Shown here piece after piece: positions 12,601-23,727 of a DNA stretch of 64,000 nt. The stretch comes from Xiphophorus maculatus (Eukaryota; Chordata; Actinopteri; Cyprinodontiformes; Poeciliidae), in NCBI RefSeq assembly GCF_002775205.1, contig NC_036443.1, positions 19,687,266 through 19,751,265 on the forward strand, read 5' to 3'. The position numbers and the translations under genes were made by a program. Position 1 is the stretch's first letter; every line of letters begins with the position of its first letter. The notes below the pieces were generated by a model. The model did no database searches and had not been told where the DNA came from. It was given only the letters and a program-made list of their open reading frames with translations.

Positions 12601-15278
12601 TACAAGTTGAAAAACATGTTATAACATCAATCGCTATCAGAAAAAACAACTATGTAGAAATAGATTGTTGGTCATTTTGGACATGAGAAAGGCGCAATTC
12701 ATTTAACATGTTATGTTTTTCTATGACTAATTAACTGAAACTAATGCTTTTAAATTCTAGATCTAGTTTTTATTGCATGTTGTTATGCCGTGATAATCTC
12801 TCACTGCTCCATGACAAGCATCTACACTATGCATTTACCACAGCTCAAATGGAAACATGTGGTTGACCAAGTGTGGTTGGGCAAAAAGGCTTCCTCCATG
12901 GTTCCTGTGTACATGAACCACTTTTGTGTTGTGTTTGTGTGGTGGTGGTGTAGGTGTACGCCATTGCTCCAACTGTCACAGTCACCCTATTAATTTTTTT
13001 GAAGACATTAGCAGCAGAAACACACCGTTGTACGGCTCATGACTCCACTCTGTAGACCTGGACTCGGTAAATGTTTCTAGGCGATACTGCAATAATAAAA
13101 AAAAAAAAAGTAGTGAATGGAAGGAAAACTCTAATGAGCCACATCTGTTCACTTTTATTCAGTTCTCACAGCTTTTTGCAAAACATTTCTAAATCACAAA
13201 ACCTCTTACCCTGTAAGTATTGAATGACTCCATGTTGATGATGACACCGTCCTTTGCAGGTGCAGAACTGTAGCAACATTTGCTGGAAGCATACAGGCTA
13301 AAGGCGTCCCTGGCAGTATCTTCAGTTATAGACGGGATGCTGCAAGCAAGAAGCAATAATATGCAACATGTCACACATACACACATATCTACAAATTAAC
13401 TAACAGCTGTCTTAAATATCCTAAGCCATTGTATTAAAAGAAGGGGCATGGTGTCAGCATTACTTCCAGTGTGGTTGTTCAGGTCCAGGTGAAGGCTGGG
13501 GGACTGGTTGAGCAGGCATGGGAGGTGGAAGAAATCCACCTGTAACAAAAGTCAAAAGTCCTTTCAGCGAGGTTTCTTACTTTATTCAGGAAAAGAATAT
13601 TTGATCTCAGATGTTATTGTCCAAAACCTCTTTTAAAGGAACAGTTTTTATCTAGGTTCTATTACTGTTTCTATATCTCCAAAAGCGTTTGTGAATAAGT
13701 AGAAATGAATATTGTGAAATAATTGTGAAGCAACTCAGGAACCATTACTCTTCGTCTTGGATATAACTTGTTATACACTTGGAGTATAACAACACTCCAA
13801 GTGTTGGATATAACACTCCAAGTTATATCCAAGACTTTTATTGCTGAATATATTTAATTAGCAGTAAATTCAATAATCGGGTCACATTGTAGTTTATTAG
13901 ACTGTCTGCAGATTGCTTATTTTTTTGAGTCACCACCAAAAAGGTAAACAGTAGAAAAAGCAGCAACATATCCTTTTTTAATTTTTTTTTGTTGCAATTA
14001 TTAATGTGTGAAATTGGCAGGATAAGCCTCAGTTCCTCCATGGTATCCGTCAAGAAAGGTTTGGACTGCTCCCTCCAGAGTACATACAGTTACAAACAGT
14101 TGCTACTGTCTTTATCTTATATTATTATAAGGTATTTTTATGTCAGAACTCCTCTCTGAAGAATCTGGAATTGAAGAAAGGTATTGGTAGATTTGTACCA
14201 GATGTAGATGTTCTTATAGTGTATAGTGACATTAAATTTCTTTTGACCTGGCACAAATTAAAAAAAAACATAAATCTTAATCATCTGTAATTAAACATAT
14301 TGTGTTACTGTGTACATCTCTTGTTGTTTTTACTTTGAAACGCTTGTTTATGAATTACGAACAATGATTTAGTGGGTCTGTATATCTTACTGTACCTCCT
14401 CCGGCCACCGTCCCTTCATATCCAGGCATGTTGTCAAACATACCAGCCGGAGGAGCGCTGGGGCTTGCATGCTCCGCCACAGGTGGGGCAAACATTGCTA
14501 AATAAAAAAACAACAACAACCAGTCCAGTCAGAAACAGATGCAAACTTTGAAATACGATGTAAATTGTTGTTGTTTATTAAAATATATATTTTTATGTAA
14601 TACAATTCAACACAACAACACAACAAAATGGGAGTCTGCTGACCATTTAACCCAAGTCAGCAAGAGTCATAGAACTTGAGATTTTCAAATGAATACATAT
14701 TCCTTCATGTCAGCACTTAGACGCTGTGACTTACCGTGCCCTTCCGTCATGCTGTTCATTCAGATTTCCGAAACCCAAAGCCTGATTTACTTGAAGCTTC
14801 CGGGTTAATCTTAATCCCTCAGTCTGTAAATATGAGTGAGAAACTGCAAGCTCTGAAATTTCAGCAACTCCAAAGATAAGGATTTGCTGACTCCATATTT
14901 CAGTCAAATGTCTGTAAGTATGAGTGAGAAACTCGAAGCTCTGAGATTTCAGCAACTTTAAAAACATGTTGCCGCCGCCCATCTCCAGATGTTACGTCAC
15001 CGAAAGACCTAAGTTAACTCACTCGTAAAGAAAAAAAACCCAACAACTTCAAAACTCGTCTTGTGCTCAGGGTGTAGTTGATATACGGGTTTGTAGGAGG
15101 TCATACCTGCTGGCCACGCTGCTGCTGGTATGTAACCTGGGTTGGCAATGCCGTGATTTTGGTGCTGGCCGTGGCTGAAACGCGTAGCGGTAAAACGACA
15201 AGTTAAGCAACGGTTTAACTTTTGCTCTAAATCGAAAGCATGAAGCGACCCTCACCTCGTTAAACGCTGATAATCCAT
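8324..15278 (-). CDS. ssuh2: Protein SSUH2 homolog (ssu-2 family, DnaJ-like cysteine-rich protein), complete, 13 exons
   Basis: Exons in transcript order: 15278-15256, 15174-15107, 14497-14396, 13539-13464, 13339-13210, 13086-13026, 12211-12090, 11552-11490, 11406-11324, 11224-11132, 10335-10230, 8656-8549, 8464-8324. All have consensus splice sites and matching phase, giving 391 residues. A Pro/Ala-rich N-terminus (about 1-95) precedes the conserved SITEDTARDAF...ASSKCCYSS block. A cysteine-rich segment at about 195-262 has six CxxC units of CxxCxGxG type (CHDCLGNG, CKDCAGCGN, CWVCNGSG, CHHCSGRG, CAHCHGQG, CTTCHGKQ), resembling the zinc-binding domain of type I DnaJ proteins but without a J domain. 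A conserved C-terminal domain follows. The last four residues, CSVM, form a CaaX box. The family is named after C. elegans ssu-2, and human SSUH2 has been linked to dentin dysplasia; the biochemical role is not established. Minus-strand neighbour of dcaf1, divergent from rpl32. Confidence 0.93.
9180..9340. mobile_element. Tc1-like transposon relic fragment in the last-but-one long ssuh2 intron
   Basis: The text around 9245-9300, including GACTTTGACTAGGCCACTCT, is a hallmark of teleost Tc1-like transposons (reverse strand of a transposase gene). Only a short degraded piece remains between ssuh2 exons 11 and 12, and no ends or reading frame survive. Confidence 0.5.
9634..9686. repeat. (TA)n microsatellite
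   Basis: An uninterrupted TA dinucleotide tract of about 53 bases in an ssuh2 intron. Confidence 0.97.
9857..10016 (+). mobile_element. SINE-like retroposon with ATGG tail, 15 bp target site duplication
   Basis: A 130 bp insert (9872-10001) ending in repeats of ATGG is flanked by the perfect 15-base direct repeat ATAGTAAACAAATGC (9857-9871 and 10002-10016), the mark of target-primed insertion. The body (containing ACCTGTCCAGGGTGTACCCC and a GAGATAGGCACCAGCAACCC block) is a very common teleost repeat of non-LTR retrotransposon or SINE type. A second copy lies at 40618-40774. Confidence 0.8.
13754..13835. repeat. Nested perfect inverted repeats (two hairpins)
   Basis: The outer arms, 13754-13770 and 13819-13835, are 17/17 complementary. 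Inside, 13775-13785 and 13794-13804 are 11/11 complementary. The structure lies in the ssuh2 intron between exons 3 and 4. Confidence 0.95.
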
Positions 15279-15900
15279 TTTGCGAAAGCGCGGTGACAAC
15301 TGGATTTCTGACCGTTATTCTCTCTGGATTTCTTTTCCTGTTTCACGCCGCTGTATGCTTGCTGGTTCCCCTTCTTTAATCGCCTCTAACTATTGCTGCG
15401 GTAGTGACGGGACCTGATGTCCGGATGCTTCGCAATACAGAGAAAGTTTAGCAACGAGCGCCTTAATCCAGGATCCGGAGTTTTTGGGGGTTTTTTGAGT
15501 GGAGCTTCAAGCGAGATGGAGATTTTTGGGTGGGATTTTTTTTAAAGTTATTTTACTAATATATAGTTATTTTTAAGGGTTTGTTTATGCTTTGGCAACT
15601 AGGTTTTTTTCTTAAGAGACAGAATAAAAAAGAAATTGAGTTTCATTTCAAAATAAAAGCATTGTTAAAATCGTGTGAGATGTTGGATATTTGTACGTAT
15701 CCGCATGTTTGAAGTGATAAAATACAAGATAACAGGCGAAGAAAAAAAGTAAAACTGGTCTTTTTATTATTCGGTACATTCTGTGTATTGTGACGAGTCA
15801 ATGTAATTCATATTCTAATACATTTTCTAACCAGAGTCCAGAAGGGGGAAAAAGTTATTTATTTTACAAAATAGAAATACATGGTTGGATCTGTCTGGAT

Positions 15901-15936
15901 GATTTCCAGAATTCATCCAGAATGATTCTGGAAATC
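15901..15936. repeat. Short perfect inverted repeat
   Basis: The arms 15901-15912 and 15925-15936 are 12/12 complementary around a 12-base loop. Confidence 0.9.
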
Positions 15937-16343
15937 ACGTGGCTCCTTTCTGGCTAGTGTTTTTAGTAACAAAACATTGTTTGTTTCATTGTATCAATGT
16001 ACTGTAATACTTTAATACGCTGTTTAACGAATTTAGTGAAGACCAGAGCCAAAGAGCCTCTTGTGGCTCCAGAACTGCAGTTTGCAGATCCCTGATAGCA
16101 GATGATAAGAGTATTTCTTAAATATCTGTGACAACTGTCTTGATGCCTCCCTGGTTTCTCCAACAGACTTTTTCTATTTATAATATCTCTTTATGTGAGA
16201 AGAGAAGAGTTAGTATGAGTCGCTTTATTTAAAATAAGTTATTTTATTTGAACCGAAACAAACACAACTGCACCACAACATCTATATATGTTAAGGATGT
16301 TAAAGTCAAGCTAACACAACGGACTTACTGGCCTCTCCCTCGC

Positions 16344-16374
<31 letters not shown>

Positions 16375-16621
16375 AACCTTTTACTGACTTGTGAAATGTG
16401 ATAACCTTTAGACCTTGTATTCTAGTTGTCGTAGTGTTAACAAAGCACTTCAAAGCACTGCGTTCCTTTTTTCTTTTATATATAAGCGTACATTTAAGAG
16501 TTAGACAACCTGTCAGATAAAACTAATGGTAGTCGTCGTTCTCGAGCAGTTTTTTTTTCTCTCTCTCTAGCAGGGAGCTGCGGAGCGCATCGCTACGTTT
16601 CAAGGCTACTACTTGCAGGCT

Positions 16622-16648
16622 CATTTGCATACTGAATGCTGATTGGCT
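16622..16648 (+). promoter_or_regulatory. Octamer (ATTTGCAT) next to inverted CCAAT box
   Basis: An exact ATTTGCAT octamer at 16623-16630 is followed within about 10 bases by GATTGGC (inverted CCAAT). About 90 bases downstream is a possible plus-strand splice donor, CTCGGTGAGAT. This looks like a Pol II promoter core, but no transcript is visible. Octamer plus CCAAT is found in histone and snRNA promoters; neither gene type is seen here. Confidence 0.3.
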
Positions 16649-17512
16649 GTTTACTAGCTGTACGTCGGCTGCAGATATACAGAAGAAGATCGCAGCCTGC
16701 TCAGCGCGGTGCGGTGCGCAGCAGAACCTCGGTGAGATGTAGTACCATTATTTGTGAGAAGTTTGATTTGAGGGGGGCAAGACATTCGTTTGAGCGGGAA
16801 TTGCCCCCCATAGCCCTCGATTTACCAGCTTAACATGATATTGACATGAATTAACTATAGTCATTAATGAGCTAACATTATGCACGTGATAGCATTACTC
16901 GATTTACACCGTTTGTTTGACAGAAGATTTGTACAAAGTTTTTTTGCATTTGACTGTGACACACCGTGCAGCGCTGCACGTTTCCAGCCGGTGTTATGCA
17001 CAAAAATAACAGGTGTGGCAAAAATGTACGCTCATGCTGTATTTGAAGACGTCTCAGACAAACATGATACCGCTTGTTAACAACAGATTAAACAGTTGTA
17101 ACGACTGAAAAAAGTAAGGCGCACAGATAGAGGAAGTGTGGGGGGGACATCTCCCACGTACCCCTTACATCCATGTATTCTGTACAGGGAGGGCCACGAC
17201 CAGTTCGACATGGACACTGGCCCTTATCTAACTGACTTGATCCAAATGAAGCTTCACGGGTTTACCTATCAGTAATACGTCCCAGAGCCGGAGCTGTAAA
17301 CAAAAATTTTGATGCAACTGTTAATTTTGTCAGCCAGAACCATTATGTGAGCGGCCCGAAGATTGCTGAATTCTCAACAACGCAATAACGTGGCCAGACG
17401 AAAGCAGATGTGACGTCACCGGAAACGAAAGTTACGGCGACTTATTAAATTAATTAAAAAAAGACAATACACCGAATGAAGTTGAAATTTAAGTTCGTAG
17501 CTCATAGCCTAC

Positions 17513-17680
17513 CCGCTGCTCCTGCCGCGGCTGGCACGTAACCGGGATCGATGCCATAATTCTTGTACTGCCCACCACTGAAATGAGAAAAGTGAAACTA
17601 AAATTTAAGCAACAGAGTACTGTAAAAATAATAATAAAATAAACAAACAATACTTGCCTCATTAAAGGCTGAGACTCCAT
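17513..17680 (-). CDS. ssuh2: Alternative first and second coding exons of ssuh2 (tandem duplicate of exons 1-2)
   Basis: Exon 1' (17680-17658) encodes MESQPLM plus a split codon. It is 23 bases long, exactly like exon 1 (MDYQRLT plus split codon). Exon 2' (17577-17513, 65 bases) encodes GGQYKNYGIDPGYVPAAAGA, clearly homologous to exon 2 (GQHQNHGIANPGYIPAAAWP, 68 bases). Splice phases match at both ends, so exon 2' can join ssuh2 exon 3 at 14497 in frame. The donor of exon 1' is GC (GCAAGT) rather than GT; the acceptor of exon 2' is a normal TTTCAG. I infer an alternative upstream promoter giving an N-terminally different isoform. The alternative is the stump of a tandem paralogue whose other exons were lost. 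No exon 3-like sequence lies between the two pairs, which favours sharing. Confidence 0.75.
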
Positions 17681-20065
17681 CTTTCGGTTCTTCTTCCCGC
17701 AGCTGAAACAGGAAAAAAATAAACCGCGTCCTAAGAGCTGTGACCTACTACCGATGAGGAAATGTCAGACAACTCATTGTCATGTGACAACAAAATGATT
17801 TACCTTTAATCACACCACAAGACCGTTTTCCACAGCTACCGCCCCTTAAGTCTGATACAAAAAGTGGAAGTTTTATTAAGGAAGTCTGTGAAGTGAAAAG
17901 GTACACAGAGTTACCAGCCTTCTCATCTGATCAGGAAGTGTGCACCAGTTTAACGAAAGTGGCAGACAGAAAGATACATACTAAAGAAATCCTTCTCTCA
18001 ATGATTAACAAACAGTTTGTCTTGTAGATAAAAGATATCATGCCAAATACCTTTGGCATGATATCCAAATGTATTGGATACATACATTAGGTAGGTAAAG
18101 GTAGGTAATTGCTGCCCTATCCTTAGTTTAGTTTCCTACATATGGTTTACAATTCAACAACAGGAAATTCCAGCAGCAGCTAAATTCAGTGTAGTATCTC
18201 AGAGGTTTTTGTTTTTTTTTGTCCAGTGGTTTAGCCTGTGGGACACCACATGGAAATTAAAAGTTACAAAATCAAAGCAATCTCCACATCTTCATACAAT
18301 GAAGCAGAAAGAGCTGGAGCTCACCCACCGATCAGTTTTTAGCTGTAAACTGAAGACTAGAAAAGGTATGTCAGTTGCAACCAAGTCAAATTTTACATGA
18401 CCCATTAGCATGATTCATTGTGTAATATTGCTGAATACTAAGGGGCTGTTGTCTGCCTATGATGCCGAAATCGGTATCTGATCTGAAATTTATGATTCTG
18501 CCTAAATTAAAAGTTTTTGTTTTGTTATTCTTCAGGGAGTCTGGAAAACATTTGACCAGTTGTGGTTCAAAATCTTACATGTTTAGACTGCTCAGACATT
18601 CTGGATTGTATACTGAACAGAGATTAAAAAAAACAACACACAGTTTAAAACAATTTTGTTAGTCAAAACAGACACAAAAAAACATTTTCAATAACAAATA
18701 CTATAAATAATACCTTGAAATCTGTGGAAAAGTTGATATTTAGTGTTGTCAAAAATATTATTGAAATCCATAGTTTCACTAAATTAAATACATATATTCT
18801 TACTTTGTAGGATTTGTCAGGAGGTTGGGTTTTGCATTAAGTTGTGTGGTGCACTAGTGAAACATCACTTCCAAAGCTAAAGTTTTGTTAACATTTAATA
18901 AAAATATAAAAATTAGCAAAATTGAAAGTCATGCATCTACAAAATATAACCTTCTTGATACCTCACATACTCAAATGTTCCCACCAATTACGTACCTTAC
19001 AGCCATTGTTGACCAAAGCAAATAGCACTGACATAGACAGTTGTGTGCACGTTAATTTGCAATTAATATTTCACTTAATATTGAGATTTCTATTTCTTAT
19101 TTTAATGCTCTGATTAGTGTTCTCCAGACAGGACATTATGTTCCCCTGAGAAAAGAGCAATGGATTGAACATACAGAACGCTGGACATTATGGTGACACA
19201 AATAAAGAGAAGTAGAGAAAGAACAAGGGAATTTTTTATTGTGTTGCAGGGAAGTTTTAATGGACTGTTAATGCCAAAATGAGAATGAATGAAACAGAAG
19301 TCAAAGAGAAAAACATAAATCGAAAAATAAAAGTAAGAATCTATTTAAAAACAACTAATCAGATTTTATATCAACACCTCTGAGTCTTTCAGGTCTAACA
19401 CTGGCTTACAGTTGTTCATCCTGCAGATAGGAGCTATAGAGGAACTAAAAAAATGTCCACTGGATGACTCACACGTTTGCCTTCACAACCCAGACTGACA
19501 TTATTGTGTTAATTATGATAATCAGTGAGAAATTTATAATTTGACAATTTTAATTGACAAATTGACAATTGTTGCTGTTGTCAATCTCAAAGTCTTGGCT
19601 GAATGTCTAACCGCCGATGGCTCACAGATATCACTTTACCAGATATTGGTGAGCTGCTTTGGATCAGATGTTTGACGGTAGCGGGATCAAAGCACGTCAG
19701 AGGACTGCCTCTCCTAGAAAGAGTAATGTGATGTAAAGCTAGTTGAGGTGCTGACTGGCTCAATCAAACATGAGCCAATCCATGATAATGTACCCGAACA
19801 ATCTGATGATTTTAGCAGATTAGCCAAAAATATAAAATTATCAGAGGTGAAACACACAATATCTGTTTGACCGGAATGTTGATTGTCATGTCTGAAGAAA
19901 AACATGACAGGCACTACTAAATACCTTGCTGCTAATTGCTGCCATACCCTTAGTTTGGTTTCCTACATATGGTTTGAAAAATTATTTTAAAATGAAACGT
20001 CTATTTCAAAAGAGTTTACTGTTCTTCGCAGAAAAATACATCACCCATAAGGCATTGCCAGATTT
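17681..20065. other. Intergenic region between ssuh2 (alternative start) and rpl32
   Basis: About 2.4 kb of AT-rich DNA between divergent genes. It contains a perfect 14 bp hairpin at 18034-18065. Two related segments, near 18105-18155 and 19930-19975, share TTTCCTACATATGGTTT, suggesting a degraded repeat pair. No coding sequence or RNA gene was recognised. Confidence 0.5.
18034..18065. repeat. Perfect hairpin, 14 bp arms
   Basis: 18034-18047 (GATATCATGCCAAA) and 18052-18065 are perfect reverse complements separated by the 4-base loop TACC. Confidence 0.97.
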
Positions 20066-20126
20066 GCGGAAGTCCTTTTCTTTCTTTCCGCCGTCGCCGA
20101 AGTCCCTTTTGGATTTAGACCGGCGG
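20066..20126 (+). promoter_or_regulatory. rpl32: rpl32 core promoter and non-coding first exon with TOP-like pyrimidine tract
   Basis: A pyrimidine stretch, CCTTTTCTTTCTTTCC at about 20074-20089, sits 40-50 bases before a good splice donor (GCGG|GTGAGT, donor at 20127). Ribosomal protein mRNAs start with a C inside such a 5'-TOP tract, which makes them controlled through mTOR/LARP1. A GCGGAAGTCC sequence, an ETS-type site common in these promoters, precedes it. The exact start site is inferred. Confidence 0.6.
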
Positions 20127-20523
20127 GTGAGTTGAGAGAATCTAACTTAATCCTCATTAATTTTGCCATCATCTTTTTAACTCGATGTTGACAATTTGTT
20201 ATTGACCTCCATAATTTACAGGATGTATCATATTAGCAGTAGAATAATCGGTTTTGTGTTGAATTTGCCCATACGGAGTGAAGTGTTGCCGTTGAAGCGG
20301 CTGTCCGGCTAGCACCCAGCCAAGGCCAACTTGTAGCATGGTTTATAGACAACACTAACAATATCACCACATTTAAACACTGTCGATTAACTATTGTTTT
20401 CTGTTCCTCTCATGTATACCCAATTTTAAAGAAAAGCAGTGCGGCCTGCTACACAGCCGAGCAGTCCTTCGTAGTAGCTAGCATGCTAACGTAAATCAAC
20501 ACGTTTAATTTGACTCTTCCCTC

Positions 20524-20558
20524 CGCGTTCACAATCGCACACTGTGATTGTGAACGCG
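20524..20558. repeat. Perfect hairpin, 13 bp arms, in rpl32 intron 1
   Basis: 20524-20536 and 20546-20558 are perfect reverse complements around a 9-base loop. Confidence 0.95.
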
Positions 20559-20715
20559 TGTAGGTTCGTAGTTTGAAAGCATTTTGCGTTTATTATAATT
20601 TTATCCTTGGTGCTTCTTCGGTGCGTTGTTAGCACACCGGACAGTTAACGCTAATAGGTGATTGTATAAATATACTCCAACACCTGTCCTGAGCTTTACT
20701 CTAACCTTGCTTTGA

Positions 20716-22557
<1,842 letters not shown>

Positions 22558-22570
22558 ACTGGTTGTTCAT

Positions 22571-22576
22571 AATAAA
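22571..22576 (+). terminator. rpl32: rpl32 polyadenylation signal
   Basis: AATAAA 14 bases downstream of the rpl32 stop codon, followed by T/G-rich sequence. Confidence 0.85.
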
Positions 22577-22805
22577 CTCTTTAAAATCAAAATTGGCTTC
22601 TGGATCTGTTGCCTTATTTCTTCTACTGCAGGTCTGTTTCGTGGGTTTGCAAGGCAAACAAAGTTTTAAACTAAATTGTACACATTCATTTTGAAAAGCT
22701 ATTTTTTCAACTCACTCAGACTCGCTGAATTTTTGAACATTGGATGACAAACAAGCCAGTTCTGTGTGAATGTAAAAGCTAAGAACATAATGGCAAACAG
22801 AATAG

Positions 22806-22841
22806 TACTTTCTTACTATTCTTGCAGATAGTAAGAAAGTA
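22806..22841. repeat. Perfect hairpin, 14 bp arms
   Basis: 22806-22819 and 22828-22841 are perfect reverse complements around an 8-base loop, downstream of rpl32. Confidence 0.95.
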
Positions 22842-23606
22842 GCTATCTTTACTTTCTTGCACATATATATACATTTTTTGTACATGTATGTGGCACAAGC
22901 TTTAAAGCGAATAATGGTTTGCTTTGACACTTGGGGCATAGAGTGTGAATTGGTGAGTCAGGTTTAAACAGAAAGGGACTTCAGGCTTAAGACTTCTAGC
23001 TTATCAAAATGAAAGTCTCTTAATCATTTATGTTCTTTGTTAAAAGGCATGGTCACCAAAATTACAAGAAATAAAGACTTTAAATATTTTGATAGTACAC
23101 TTTCTGAAATGTATGACAAACATTGCAACTTTTTAACTATAAGTTTTTATAGATTTCCCTGTACTGTGTAGTGTCAAGAAGCTTAATATTAATTTTTTTA
23201 CAATTATTGGCCATCATAAATTGGTGCTCTCAATGCCTTTTAAAATTATATAGTAGGACATATTTTTCCTTATATAATTTTTTGAACCTAGCAGTGTGTG
23301 AAATCACTAATGACACCTGACACAACCTTTAGTATCAATCTTTATTTTTAGGGCAACTGTCATAATAGTGCCAACACAGTGCTTTAAGTCAAATAAAACA
23401 GTGAGAAATGACAGCTACTGAGCTAAACAAGAAGCATCCCGGGAAGGGTAATTATTATACATGGGTGATGTTCTTTTAAGAAAAATCTGGTTAAAAAAAG
23501 TAAAATTTGGTTAAGTGTTACAATAAAAACCAAGATATTTTTGCTTTTAAAAGCATCAATAAGAAAAGGTTAGTTTTCTCATCTCAGAGATAGACTGGTG
23601 TTTTTA

Positions 23607-23727
23607 ATAATAATTCTTTATTTAATCAGGTAAATCCCGTTGAGATCTAGATCTCATTTTCAAGAGGGACCTGAAACAAACTTCACTCCCCGTCGGGGAA
23701 TCGAACCCCAGTCTCCCGTAACGAGGA
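23607..23727 (-). mobile_element. tRNA(Asp)-derived SINE with internally deleted head
   Basis: On the minus strand, 23727-23686 begins with TCCTCGTTA, the first nine bases of vertebrate tRNA-Asp, joined directly to the tRNA's 3' half (CGGGAGAC, T-arm GGTTCGATTCC, acceptor ending GACGGGGAG). The A box and anticodon region are absent. The body and tail run on to about 23607 and end in a TTAAATAAAG-type sequence seen at the 3' ends of common fish SINEs. The B box is intact, the A box missing. Confidence 0.65.

Larger units (their letters stand above)
15279..17512. other. ssuh2 proximal promoter and region between the two first-exon pairs
   Basis: The ssuh2 start exon at 15256-15278 is followed upstream (to about 15450) by GC-richer DNA that probably holds its core promoter. 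From about 15480 the sequence becomes T-rich. A (TA)n tract of about 25 bases lies at 16344-16368 and a CT run near 16556-16570. GC-richer DNA at 16570-16740 carries an octamer and a CCAAT box. No coding exon homologous to ssuh2 exon 3 is present here. Confidence 0.5.

Noticed and set aside
16636..17080. Two short plus-strand frames as a possible new gene
   Set aside because: No homology, no Kozak support, no continuation through a credible splice junction.
17513..17680. A complete second ssuh2 paralogue
   Set aside because: Only exons 1-2 are duplicated; no further duplicated exon lies between 15279 and 17512, and upstream sequence shows none.
23686..23727. A functional tRNA-Asp gene
   Set aside because: The D-arm and anticodon arm are missing; only a 42-base derivative remains, followed by a SINE tail.
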